In this document: one piece after another, positions 1-12,050 of the stretch
Numbering within the stretch: the stretch's first letter is position 1
How the letters are laid out: the number at the start of each line of letters is the position of its first letter
Source: Tamarix chinensis
Taxonomy: Eukaryota > Streptophyta > Magnoliopsida > Caryophyllales > Tamaricaceae
DNA length: 64,000 nucleotides
Assembly (NCBI GenBank): GCA_030549775.1
Contig: CM060177.1
Location: 66,765,638-66,829,637, forward strand
Direction of reading: 5' to 3'
Program-made: the position numbers and the translations under genes
The notes under the pieces: generated by a model
Told to the model about the DNA's origin: nothing
What the model saw: only the letters and a program-made list of their open reading frames with translations
Database searches by the model: none

Positions 1-382
1 CATTCTACACTAACTAGTACAAGCACTTCATCATCTCTATTACTCAAGATATCATATGCTTATAGAACACCTTTCAAAAAACATAGATTAAAACTCGGTA
101 AATCATGAAAAAAAAATTTAGTAAAATTAGAGACCCAGGAGAGGAAATTATAGAAAACCCACATTGTAAAGGAGAAAATGGAGTACACTAGAGATAAAAG
201 CTAAGCCCTCACTCATTTCCTAAATCTAACCCCTTCTTACTTAAGATCAAAACAAGAAGGATATTGAGAAAGGATTAGAAGAGGAAAGGAATATTAGAAG
301 CAAAAGTTAAGGAGAGGAAATGTGGCAAATCAAGTATGAAGAAAAATAAGGTAGTTCAGAGGTTTGGGAAGAAGAGAGAAAA
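1..382. other. Unassigned flank left of the outer solo LTR
   Basis: AT-rich sequence with no long open frame and no motif I recognise. It is the insertion-site flank of the solo LTR that begins with TGTAATATCCC at 383. The last five bases (gaaaa, 378-382) are the probable target-site duplication. Confidence 0.4.
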
Positions 383-687
383 TGTAATATCCCTAAATTA
401 TAAAACCAAAAATTTAATGATTAGTCCTTATTTGGAATAATTAAATCTTAAATTATTAGTTTAATTATTTTATAGAATTTTGATTTATAAAAATAGATAG
501 GATTATTTCATAAATTAAAATAAATAAATTATTATTTTATCATAATCTTTTTATTTAAATAAATTCCCAAACCTATATTTTTACCAAAATTATTTTCTTA
601 AATTAATACCTTAAATTTTAAGTAAATTAATTTCTAAAAATAATTTTTCCATCTAAATAATTTCTAACCCTAATTTTAAAAATTATT

Positions 688-1905
688 TTGTTTTGTTTTT
701 CCCCTTTTTACTATTCCTTTTTCTTTTTCCTTCCTTTTCCCCTTTCCTTCTATTCTCCTTTCCTTCCGTTGATCGGCCCTCTTCCTTTCTTTATCCCACT
801 AGGCCACCAGCCTACCCTTCTTCTCATGCGGCTCAGTCCCCCGTGTCATTCTCCCTTCCTTCCCTCCTCCTTTCTTTTTCCCCAAATTACGCCAGCCTAA
901 CCTTTCTTTTTTTCCCTTTTCTCTTGTCCCTCGCGTGCGGGCTAGCCCACCTTTTCCTTTCTCCCCTGCTCAGCCTATCTCCCCTCTCTTCTTCTTCTTC
1001 CTTCTCTCCCACTATATGTCAAGCCAACCAGCCCCATGCCTATACCTCCCCTTTCAACTCCCCCCTCTACACCTACCATTACAGCCCCAACCTGCCTTCT
1101 TTCTCTACCGTCCCTTTCCTTCCATTTTTTACCAAACACCCCTACAACCCCCTCCCACATGCCTTTTTCCTTTCCCCTTTCTCCTTAATTCTCCTTGCCA
1201 CCCTCCACTGACATACAACACCCCCTATAATCACCTAACCCTGTGCCTCTACCTGCCCCCTCCCTTTTCTTTTTCTTCTTCTCCCTTGCCGATTTATTCC
1301 CCTCCTCGAGCTTCCTTCTCCCCTATCAATCCATCTTTTCTCCTTTCTTTTCTTCTTCTTCTCCTACCCTATTTTTTTCTTTATCTCACCTAACCACCAT
1401 CTCTGCCACCCAACCAACCACCACTCTAACTCTCCTACCTTCCTTACTTCCTTCCTAAACCATCCAGTAGCCACAATATGCCCCCACACCCCACTTTTCC
1501 TCTTCCTTTTTATTTTCTTCTCCTTTTGACCCCCACCCTACATAACCACCTTACGCCACCATCCCCCCTCTTTTGTCACCATAGAAGCCACCCCTCAACC
1601 ACTTGACACCACCACCACACCCCTACCTCAGCTTGTTCAAGATCTCCCCTATAGCTCTTCCTTTCTCCTCTTCTTTTTCCTTCCTTCTTCTTTTTCTCCC
1701 TTCCTTGCACCTATTTTCTATCCCTTGCTGCCACTCTCCTACCCCTAGCCATAACCTAACACCTACCACTTTTTCTGCACCACACCACTACCCCAACTCT
1801 TTCCTTAATACACTACCTAAGCCTCCTTTTTCCACCTTCATCCAACACCTTCCACCCTTATTTTTATCCTTTCTTGCATGCATCCTCGCGCTGCATGCGC
1901 AACGT
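688..1905. repeat. Pyrimidine-rich tract in the outer LTR
   Basis: About 1.2 kb in which the + strand is overwhelmingly C and T (runs such as ttttcccc, cttcttcttcc). Overlapping open frames here are compositional, rich in S, P, L and F, and match no family. Comparable tracts sit at the same relative place in the LTR copies at 14845-21207 (around 15280-16540) and, on the opposite strand, 41503-45952 (around 45100-45880). That makes this a module of the LTR family. Confidence 0.6.
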
Positions 1906-1911
1906 GAGTCG

Positions 1912-2269
1912 AATAAAAAGGGTGATTTGGTAAATTAATAAGTAAGAAGAGTATTTTAGTAATTTTGCATGAGAAAAGGTTAATTTTGTAATTTAATAAG
2001 TAAGAAGGGTAGTTTGGTAACTTTAGCATGAGAAAGGAGTAATTTGGAAATTTTATGAATAAAAAGGTTATTTTGGTAATTTCATGAGGAGGAAGGTAAA
2101 TTGGTAATTAAACAACTTAAAGGGGTATTTTGGTAATTTAACAACTAAAAACGCTATTTTGGTACTTATACAAATATGAAGGGTATTTTGGTAATTATAC
2201 AAGTATAAAAGGTATTTTGGTAATTATACGAATATGAAGGGTATTTTGGTAATTTAATAACCAAGAAGG
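1912..2269 (+). repeat. Minisatellite, ~30-bp units around GGTATTTTGGTAATTT (left half)
   Basis: About a dozen degenerate units of the form 'aagaagggtattttggtaatttaataa'. The array resumes at 21791 on the far side of the Athila insertion, so Athila landed inside it. It belongs to the outer LTR. Confidence 0.8.
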
Positions 2270-3778
2270 TGTTTTGCTATTTTCTCAAGCGCACGGATTC
2301 GTTATAGCATTTCAAGGTCATATACAACAGAAACTTCATAATTGATTACACTTCTTTATTATTTTAACTATCTAAATCAACAAAAAGTGGAGGTATACAT
2401 TTGGATGAAAAGAATAATTACGAAAAGCTTCCTAACTTGCGGATACTAGACAATAAAAAAGAAACCTAAGATCAAACTTCGGTCTCCAGATTAATAATCA
2501 ATAATGAAACAATACTTATGTCGTAGATGAATTCACTAACTGTGGACAATTGGTCAAATCGTATTCGTTAGCCTCTTTTAAGGTCTAAGAATGTATTTAA
2601 TCTAATTTTCTGACTACTTTCATGACTCATAAATTAAATTAAACCCATTAAGCGCCACTAATTATTGAGTCCCTAAGAATTAAACATCTACTTTCGTGAT
2701 TGCTTAAATTCTCGTATATATGCTAATTCTTGATAATAATTTCATCCTTTCAGTTGTAGATTACATTTATGGAGGTCGAATTTCATCAAATACACTTTAC
2801 AACAATTAAACCTAGCATATATAACAGTATAAAAGAATCAATCATGTAACATAATACTTTATTTTATCATATCGATTACTAAAATGGTACCTAAGTCCAA
2901 TCCTAGAAAAGAGACTACTCACTCATACTTACAAATAAAATGAACAAAATAAATAGCATAATAAGCATAATAACAATGTAATAGATAAAAAGAAGGAGAA
3001 TTAGATTGAAATAACTATAATCTGAAAGGGTGCAATGTTGATTCAAACCGATTGTCACAAATTACACAATTGAATCTCCCAAAAGATTAAAACTAAAGAA
3101 ACCAAGCTATTACATAAAGCTATGTTCAGTAATAAGGGGTCTCAAACTCCTCTAAAATATCCTCTCTCTCTCTCCTCAATAAGTCCCCGAGGAGTGCCAT
3201 GAAATTCACCATCACACCGGCCATGTTGTGCACGTAGATTATGGGGAGGACTGCTGCTGCACGGTTGTGCAATTTCTCAACTCTTGACAATTTAAAATTT
3301 CCAACTTTCCATAGTCTGGCCGTGTAATATTTTTATCCTTGACTTTTCAGTTCAGAATTTTGCATGGCTTTGCAGGTCTGGCACAGCCTAGCCGTGCAAT
3401 TCTGTTTTCTTCTATAAACATATGGGAGTGCTGCACAAATATGCAATTAGTGTGCGGCTGACCGTACACTCCCCTTTTGAGTCTTCTTAGGGATATCTTG
3501 GCATATCTTTTGGCTCTCAGAGCTTCAATGAACCTTCATAAGTATGTTAGGTCAATGCACTTTCCTCCCAAGCTTTCCTTACTAGGTCCTTAGCTCCAAA
3601 ATAAGCAACCTTTCTCGGTCTTGGTGTTTTTGCGGGAAATCCTGCAACATAAGGCTCAAGAAAACAGTAGCGCAAATAATAGAAAAAAAAACTATAGCAA
3701 AATATGTAAAAGAGATTAAATGTAGTCCCAAATATAAGGGAAAGAGAGGTAAAAATATGGGAAAAATTCACTTTATCA
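2270..3778 (-). repeat. 3' LTR of the Athila element
   Basis: It aligns with 13916-14844 and then 21213-21790. Shared landmarks include acacttctttatta, gaaaagcttcc, the polypyrimidine ctctctctctcc and the terminal cactttatca. On the minus strand it begins TGATAAAGTG. Divergence from its partner is substantial, so the insertion is old. Confidence 0.85.
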
Positions 3779-3795
3779 ATTCTCCCATACTTATA
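3779..3795 (-). promoter_or_regulatory. Polypurine tract of the Athila element
   Basis: On the minus strand a purine-rich AAGTATGGGAGAAT directly precedes the 3' LTR start TGATAAAG. This is the expected position and composition for the plus-strand DNA primer. Confidence 0.6.
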
Positions 3796-5150
3796 CTTTA
3801 CTTATCCCCAAGCAAATATAGAAACATGGAAACATAACGAGTAGAATGATAATAAAGCCTTAGATGATAGAACCAACAACATAAACATGGCATACAAAGT
3901 CTAGTTCGACCCATATTGCGAGCGAAAATAGTAGTATAAAAAATAAAGCGAGAGAGCCCTTCAACGCAAACACGCAAATCAGAATTATTATGACACTCAA
4001 AGGTGGTTTAGGGTTGTGTAAATGTTATCTCGACAAAACATAGGTCAAACAAGGCCGCATACTTACTCTATTTAGTTAAGTGTAGACACTATACACTCAT
4101 ATGTGTTTGCAGGGATAATAATGTTACTTAATACTCTCCTATCTAATAATGATCAACCATATGCTTGCTGAAACTCTTCTTCTTCACTACTTAAAGACGT
4201 TATGCATTACAAAAATCAAGAGGTCTTTATAGGGCTATAATGGGGCTAGGGTGAAAAGGTAGGATAGATCTAGGAATGTAGATATGGGCCTAAAACTATA
4301 AGAGTGATAACAACAAATCTAAATCAAAATTGAAAACTTTCTAGTCACACTTAATTACACACCAAGGCAATTTTTTTAAAAGAAAAAGAAGAAGAAGAAG
4401 AAGAATTAGATTATACAAATGGAAATAATGCAACTTTTTAATTTTTCTTTTTCTCTTTGTCTCTCTTTTTTTAGATAAAAAGAAGAAGATACCTCAATGC
4501 TTGTCTTTTTATCCTATCTACCATAATAAAATCCATTAGCTACTACTCCCTAGTTTTCTTACCAAGGTAGGGTAGTTTCTTGGAAAAAAAAAACTAGTAT
4601 GTAAGTAAATGAAGGGAAAGGTTTGGGCTCAAAGGGGTTGAACAAAAGGAAAAAAAATTGTTATTTGGTGGCTTATGGCTAAAGTAGCTAACAAAGAAAA
4701 TACATGCCTCTATCACACTAATGTAAGCATATGTCATATGCAGTTTCGAAGAGAGTGTCTGCATGTTCTAGTTTCTCATATTAGAGGAGAGAACACGCAA
4801 TTAGAAAAAGTAAGACTGTATAAAGGTGGACAGTCTTTAAGGCTCAAAGTCTCACTGATTCTTTACTATGAGCCTTATCTCCTAAATCTTAGTTGGGATG
4901 GATAAGTCTACGAAGATAAACCATTATAGTGTTGTAATAATAAGTGGTTTGAGTGTCATACTAGTGTATGATCAGGTTATGTAGAAGGTTCTATCATTTG
5001 GTCATCATAGGCATTCATTTCGCAAAACAACAATAAGAAACAGAAAATAGATTGGAAAATAGAACAGAAAAGGAAAACAAGAAACAACAAAAAAATAGGC
5101 ATAGATAAAGAAGAAAGAAAAATGACTCCCCCATGCTTGAGTACCACATT
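3796..5150. other. Athila 3' non-coding interior
   Basis: AT-rich sequence between the polypurine tract and the post-pol ORF. It contains several A-rich/purine runs (around 4380-4400 and 4580-4660) and no credible coding frame. Such a spacer is common in Athila-type elements. Confidence 0.5.
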
Positions 5151-6500
5151 ATCCACAATGTGGAAGTGAGGAACGAGGGGAGGGCAAACTCAATTACTGG
5201 GGTGGTGGTGGAGGTGGGTAGCCGTGCTCCAAATGCCATTGGTACATTTGATGTATCATAGAGTTCATTTGGTCTATGGGAGCAACAACCTCCCTATGAC
5301 TAGCAACTTGGGCATCCAACATATCAAATCGATCATCGATGTGCTGGAAGTAGGCGTCCCAAGAAGTGCCTGAGGAAGAAGGGCTATAATCGGTGGCAAA
5401 TGAAGGAGGGGCTGGAAGAGTAAGCAATGGTAAATGAAGGCCATCATCCAAGATGTCAAGGTTTTCATTAGAGGGAGGTAGCATTGGCTGACCTAGGCAT
5501 GGTGTATGAGGAGAGGGTAACTAGTTGGTGTGCCCAATCCCAATGAGAGTGGTGAAGATAGGGTTGGGAAGCGGGTACCACACCTCCTGGTTATAATACA
5601 CTCTATATGGATGCCTATCCTGCACAATTAACTTTATGTTTGGGTAGGTTATCAACCCGATGTAGGTTGGCGGAATGTCCTTGTGGATGTCATCTATGCT
5701 ATAACCGAGCCTGGTGGCAATGTACGTGATGATACCACATAGGACGATGTCATCAGTGAGATCGACACTCTCCATGCTAGGATGGTCAGCAAGATAGTAC
5801 ACGGCATCGAGGGCACTATCCTAGAGCATACAACGTAGAGCAAAGAGCTCCAATTTCCATACATTACCCTGGCTCTCCCCTCGACCAAAAATTGATCTGG
5901 CCAAATGCTATTGGACATAATGTAGAGTTGGATTGTAAATTAGGGTGGCCTTTGTGTGGTGTCCACTATACGGCTTAGGGGGACATCCTTTCTTTGGTAA
6001 GGCAATTTCTCACCAAAATTCTTGAAGATCCCACATTTCGAGACCCTCAAAAAGTCACCGACCATAAGAGGGTAGGTGAAGCAATGATGAGAACCTAGAC
6101 AATGACATTCAATGAGGTTTATTAAATAGCTGAAACATGATGGACTCGTTGGAATGATCAAAAACAAAGGACCTGAGGAACTCAAGTGTGAGCCTCTTAC
6201 TTGTAGGATATGTGTTGGAAAAGAAACGGTAAAGACGACTATGAGAAAGTAAATATACAACATCCTCCTTTAGCCCTAGTACCTTGAGAAAATTCTAATC
6301 GACAAATCGAGTTAGGGTAATATTCTAATTCACTAGTCCTTCATAGACATCCTTATCATTAGGACCGACAAAGTTAATCCCGTAAGGATTTGAGGGTTGT
6401 ATATTTACAGCCTTACCTCGCCCTTTCGATTAGCGTAGCTGCGGTCGAGAGGACTCACCTTCCTCCTGGGTGGATTTTGATAACTTCTTGGGGACCATTG
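5150..6500 (-). pseudogene. Athila post-pol ORF region (unknown function, sometimes called env-like)
   Basis: Minus-strand frames between integrase and the 3' LTR can be read as one decayed ORF. It begins near 6500 with a lysine/serine-rich start (MVPKKLSKS), continues through 6263-5521 in changing frames, and ends near 5194 in a poly-proline C-terminus (PPPPPP). The stretch near 5300-5400 (HIDDRFDMLDAQV) resembles the short coiled-coil segment seen in proteins encoded after pol in Athila elements. At least several stops and frame changes break it. I base the assignment on position and composition; the function of this ORF is not established. Confidence 0.5.
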
Positions 6501-7650
6501 TTACTTTTATTTACAAAATCAAAGTGTTAGAAATTTGTTCAGGCAGAACACACACCATGATTGAGATGGAAAAATATAAAGTAAAAATTGAGCAAGAATA
6601 ATAGAAGAACTAAAGGCATAAATAATGGAACTAGGAAATGAAAAATCAAACTGAGATAAATGCCTGTGTGCACAACCGGTGCAGAAACATTGATCGGAAT
6701 GAGTGGTGTGTGGTGGTGCACAGGTAGGTGGTGTAAAATAAGACCTGCATAGGCAGGGTATGCAGAGGTGGTGGTAAAAAGTTTGATTAAATGGTAAATG
6801 GTGGTGGAAGTGGTGGTGAAAGTGATGTTTATGTAGGTGAAATAGGTGTTGCAAAGGGTGGTGTGCAGAGGTGTGGTGGTTAGTTCTACACAGTTAAGGA
6901 AAAGGGTGGAAAACACTGTGTGCAAGATGTGCATTGCCTGGCTGTGCAGGGGTGGAATGGTTGTGAGAAGGTTGATGGTAGTGGAAGAGGTGCTAAAGGT
7001 GTTGGTTGGGTAGATATGGGAGGAAATAGGATGAGGAAGAGGTTAGAGAGGGTTAGGGTTTGAAAGGGAGAGGAGGCGACGGTGAGAGAGAGAAAAAAAA
7101 GGGTCACAAGGCATGTGTATTTATGGACAGACTAGGTTGCATGATCGTGCACCATTTGCATGAGTAGGCCATGTCGAGAAATATATGGTTGTGCATGGGC
7201 GTGTAAGTCTGACACGGGCAGATGGTGCAAAAATTTTCATCTTAGCCTGATAGATTATGGATTGGCATGGTTGTGTAGGTCTGGCATGCCCTAGCCATAC
7301 AAATTTTTTGCTCTCGGGTTTTCTCTATTTTCACTGACATGTAATGCATTATATCCTCCTATTATCCACTAGATAGCTTTGATAAGCAATCTTTCCTACC
7401 AAAAAGCTACAACACAGAAATAAAAAGAAAGGAAACAAAGGAATAAAAGAAAAGGAAGAACACGAAATAAAAGAAACATATGAAACAAAAGAAACATAAC
7501 AAAGGAAAACATGAAACATGGGTTGCCTCCCATGAAGCGCTTGTTTAGAGTCAGTATCTTGACCTCTATGCTCTTCAGACGAATGGTACCTCAAGAAAGG
7601 AAATAGAGCCCAACTTCTCAATAGGAGACCCAACAACATAATGTTGTAAA
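6501..7650. other. Athila spacer between integrase and the extra ORF
   Basis: The + strand is GGTGG-rich at 6690-6880 and 6940-7080, giving long but compositional minus-strand frames rich in T, H, P and L. At 7130-7300 there are CATGGCCGTGCA-like words. I see no conserved domain. Confidence 0.4.
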
Positions 7651-9975
7651 TGTTACCCATTAACTTTGAACCTTCCTATAGGTTCACTCCAAACTTCCAC
7701 TACCCCATAAGGATATACTTTAAGCACTTGGAATGGACCTGACCACCTTGATCAGAGTTTTTCGGGAAAAAGCTTCAAACAAGAGTTGAACAAGAGTACC
7801 AACTCTCCCTCCTTAAATTCTTTTTAGAGAATACGTCGGTTGTGCTACCTCTTCTTTCTTTCCTTATATATTTTGGCATTTTCATATGCATCTGACTATA
7901 ACTCACCGAGCTCATTAAGTTGAAGCATTCTCCACTCGCCTACTTCCTTTAAACCCAAGTAAATAGTCTTTATGGCCCAATATGCCTTGTATTTAACCTC
8001 AATAGGCATATAACATGATTTTCTATATACCAAACAAAATGGCGCAGTGCCAATAGGGTCTTATAGGCTGTTTGATAAGCCCAAAGAACGTCATCTAGAC
8101 GGGAGGACCAATCTTTCCATGACTTGGATACAGTCTTTTCCAGAATCCCTTTTATTTATGTGCTAGTAATCTCCACTTAACCACTCATTTGAGGATGATA
8201 TAAAGTGTCCATTTTGTGAGCTATGCCATATTTCCTCAGGAGCTTACTTAATACCTTGTTGGCAACGTAGGATCCTCCATCACTAATCACAGCCCTCGGA
8301 ACTCCAAAACTAGGGAAAATAACCTTCTAAAAAGCTTAATGACTACCTTTAGGTTGTTTGTTGGAGACGCTAGTGCCTTTACCCATTTTGAAACATAATC
8401 CACTATGACCAGTATACACTTATTGTTGTGGGATATTACCGGTCTTTTAGCAGCGATCACATACCAGCACAAAACTCCTCATGTCTTTAAAGAGCATTAC
8501 CCAGTAGAACCCTACAAGAAGTACCCTTGCGGCTATCTTGGAGGTACTAGCATGATCACCATATGATGATGAATTATAATGGGTAATGACATCCAAAATT
8601 TCATCTTCCAGAATGCATCGCCAAAAAACTTCATCTGCGTAGCACTTGTAAAGACAAGGATCATCTGAGAAATAATGTTTGACATCAGAAAGGAATTTAT
8701 TACGCTGTTGATAAGATAGGTCCTCAAGTAACACCCCGAAAACAATATAATTGACAAGATCTACGAACCATGGGGCTTAGAGACTCTCTATAGTAAATAG
8801 ATTGTTGTTAGGGAATGAATCATGAATAAGACATTCATCCCTTTCTTCTTCACGCATCTGTTGCCTCAACCTGGAAAGATGATCCGCTACTATATTTTCA
8901 GCACCTTTCTTGTCTTTGATCTCTAAATCAAATTCTTGCAAGAGGAGGATCCACCTAATCAGTCTTCATTTTGCATCTTTCTTTGCCAAGAGATGCCTAA
9001 GATCTGCATGATAGGTGAACGCAATAACTCTTAATCTGACAAGATAAGATCTGAATTTTTCCAAGGAAAATTCCACAGCTAGAAGTTCCTTTTAGTTTGT
9101 AGCGTAATTCATTTTTGCATCATCTAAGTCCTACTGGCATAATATATGGCATACACCTTCCCGTCCTTTGTTTATCCAAGAACAACCCTAATGATATAGT
9201 TACTAGCATCACACATTACCTCGAAAGGAAGGCTCCAATCAGGGGGTCTCATAACTGGGGCAGTGGTCAATGCTTCTTTTAACATGCTAAAAGCATTCAA
9301 ATAAGATTGATCAAATGCAAAAGGGGTATCCTTGATGAGGAGATGGGTTATAAGCTTAGCAATTTTTGAGAAATCTTTTATAAACCTCCTATAGAATCTA
9401 GAATGGCCTAGAAAACCCTAAGCACCTTTGACATTAGTTGGGGGAGGCATCTTATCAATAATGTCAATTTTTCCTCTATCAACTTCAATCCCCATGTTGG
9501 AGATTAAGTGACCTAAAACAATTCCCTCTTGTACCATAAAATGACACTTTTCACAGTTAAGAACAAGGTTCACTTCTTTACATTATTTTAAGACCTTAGC
9601 AAGATTATCGAGGCAATCATCAAAAATGGCGCCATAAACAGAGAAATCATCCATAAATACTTCCATAATATTTTCAATAAAATCGAAAAATATGAACATC
9701 ATACAGCGTTGAAAAGTGTTTGCGGCATTACACAAACCAAATGGCATTCTCCTATAAGCAAAAGTACCATATGAGTATGTAAATGTTGTCTCTTCTTGAT
9801 CAGTGGGTTGGATAGGGATTTGAAAGAATCCTGAGTACCCATCTAGGTAGCAGAAATAAGAGTGCCTAGCTAATCTTTCTAGCATCTGATCGATAAAATG
9901 AAGGGGGAAATGATATTTTTAGGTGGCTTTATTTAACTTCCTATAGTTAGTACACATGCACCAACTGATTTTCTA
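7650..9975 (-). pseudogene. Athila pol: reverse transcriptase, RNase H and integrase
   Basis: Read from 9975 downward. A reverse transcriptase piece (9885-9583) contains YRRMPFGLCN and the catalytic-site segment EVFMDDFSV. An RNase H region (about 9270-8800) starts with a decayed CDASNY. The integrase zinc-binding region lies near 8734-8447 and ends VCDRC, and the core at 8472-7900 includes an SDGGS segment and YHPQ. The integrase C-terminal segment (WSGPF, PYGVVE) runs to about 7650. Many in-frame stops separate these pieces. Just upstream, the protease reads almost directly into the middle of the reverse transcriptase, so the linker and the first RT blocks are missing. The element cannot encode an active enzyme. 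Confidence 0.85.
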
Positions 9976-10983
9976 GTTGGAGTAAGATGGTGGTAGGCTT
10001 TAAATATCCCATCTACAGCTTCTCACAAATAGAAAGAGGCATTAGACTAACACTAGCTCCAAGATCACAAAGTGCATGATTAATGGACATGTCACCAATA
10101 GTGCAGGGAATAGATAATGAATCGGGATCTTTAAGCTTAGGTGGAAGCTTGTTTTGAATAATATCACTACATTCCTATATTAGTGCTACCGTCTTATACT
10201 CTTCTAACCATCTTTTATCAGAGAGGATTTCTTTCAACAATTTTCCATAGGCAGGCATTTGTGATATGCCTTCCACAAATGGAATATTGATTTGTAATTT
10301 CTTTAGAATTTCTACAAACCTTCTAAATTGTTTTTCTAATCTCACTTTTGCTTATTGTTGAGGGAAAGGTAAGGGAGGTTTATATGGTGGCAGAGGGACA
10401 TACTTTTCTACCTTGGTATCTTTCCTTAAGATGGTCTCATTCTCAACCTGTGTGTCTTCTCTTTGTGTTTCCACTTCCTCTTTGACTCCTCTACTTCCCT
10501 CTTCTATTTCCTTCTATAAAATATGTCCTGCCAACATTTTTCCACTTCGAAGGGCTATAGCATTAATGGATCCCTTAGGATTTGTCTCCGGCTGTCTGGG
10601 AAGCATTCTAGTGGGTTGAGAGTAGGGTTGTTGACGAACCGAATCAAGCCGAACCTTCTCTGGCTCGATTCGGCTCGTTAATTTTTTTGTATGGCTCGAG
10701 TTCGGCTCGAGCTCGAATCGAGTCAAGTATTTGAGGCTTGAGTTCGGCTCGAAAAAAGCTCGCGAGCTATTCGACTCGGTTTTGTTTAATGAAAACGAAC
10801 CAAATCGGCTCTGTTCGTTAGGCTTGGCTCGTGGCTCGATTTGTGGCTCGGTTTGGCTCAGTTCGTTTTAATTTTAAACAAGCAAAACCGGCTCGATTTG
10901 TTCGGCTCGATTTGTTCGGCTCGATTTGTTCGACTCGTTTATTAGAAAATTTAGCTGATTAAACCTGCTACCTCAGGACGAGA

Positions 10984-11279
10984 TTTATTGGCAATACCAT
11001 TGCAGATTCAGAATCAAAAATGAATAAAGCATAGATTTATTCAAAAAATTTAACAATAAACATCAACAATAAAATATGAGGATGGGATTTGATTTATTCC
11101 CTCGCAAACTCAAGCGGTCAAGCCATCTATGTTTATTGGCGATACCATTACAGATTCAGAATCAGAAATGAATAAAGCATAGATTTATTCAACAAATTTA
11201 ATAATAAACATCAATAATAAAATATAAAGGACGGGATTTGATTTATTCCCTCGCAAACTCAAGCCATCTATGTTTATTA
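10984..11279 (+). repeat. Tandem duplication inside the hAT-like element, ~148-bp period
   Basis: The segment beginning tttattggcaataccatt at 10984 recurs as tttattggcgataccatt near 11132. Both copies continue through cagattcagaatc, ataaagcatagatttattc and gggatttgatttattccctcgc. Differences are few. Confidence 0.8.
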
Positions 11280-11359
11280 TTGATAACTCAAGCCATCAAA
11301 AAAAATTAATGCAATATACCTCACAATACACCTAAAATAGAGTTATGTTAAGCCTGTAT

Positions 11360-12050
11360 ATGGTTGGATTTCAAGCGGGATTGGGGAATAGAGGACGGGA
11401 CTCGCAACCGGAGAAGACTGCACTGTAGTGGTGGTCCTGGTGGAGGGGTAGAGGGCTCGAGCCGCTCGAGATCTGCAGATCTGGAGGGCGTCGCTGGCCT
11501 GGCTCGCTGCGCCTGCGGGAGCGGGACCTGCGGTTGCGTGCTCGACTACGCTCCTCGTGTCGGGCTTGTGCCGCGCCTATGCAGCTGTGCCTGTGCATGA
11601 GCGGTGACCGGTGAGCTTGTGCCCTGTGATTCGCCTGGTAGAGTGACTCTTCGCCTGGTAGAGTGATTCGCCCGCTCCCCGCTGTGCCTTTGCGTGAGCA
11701 GTGCTGTGCCTGTGCGTCTCGTCTTAGCCTGGTAGTGGTAGAGGTCAGGGTCGGGGTCCTCGGGGACTCGAGAGTCGGGGGGAGAGGGAGTGTGGGACTG
11801 GCCGACTGGGGGTCGGGGGGTCGGGGGGTCGGGGAGTCTGGTTCTGGTCTGGTGAGTGGTAATTGGGGAGTGGGGAGTGGGGACTATGGGGAGTGGGGAC
11901 GGGATTCGGGAAGAAATCAAAAGAAAAAAAAAACCCCGCTGACTGCTGTTGAAACTTTCAATCGTAGAAGAGGCCCCCCGCCCGGTTCGTCGAAGAGACC
12001 CCCGCCGACCCGCCCCACCCGGTTCCACCAATCCAGCGGTCCAACCGGTT
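11360..12050. other. GC-rich core of the hAT-like element with overlapping ORFs of unknown nature
   Basis: This block is much richer in G, C and CpG than anything else nearby. It contains open frames at 11546-12031 (-, rich in S, P, R, T) and 11663-12052 (+, rich in G, V, R). I recognise no domain, and the low complexity (GGGGTCGGGG runs at 11740-11900) makes real coding doubtful. A captured host fragment, a CpG-rich promoter or structural filler are all possible. Confidence 0.4.

Noticed and set aside
688..1458. Overlapping open frames of 70-172 codons rich in F, S, P and L
   Set aside because: They lie in a C/T-only tract of an LTR, where stop codons are rare by composition. They overlap in all frames and match no protein family.
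6519..7107. Minus-strand frames rich in H, T, P and L
   Set aside because: Caused by GGTGG-type repeats in an Athila spacer; no conserved segment.
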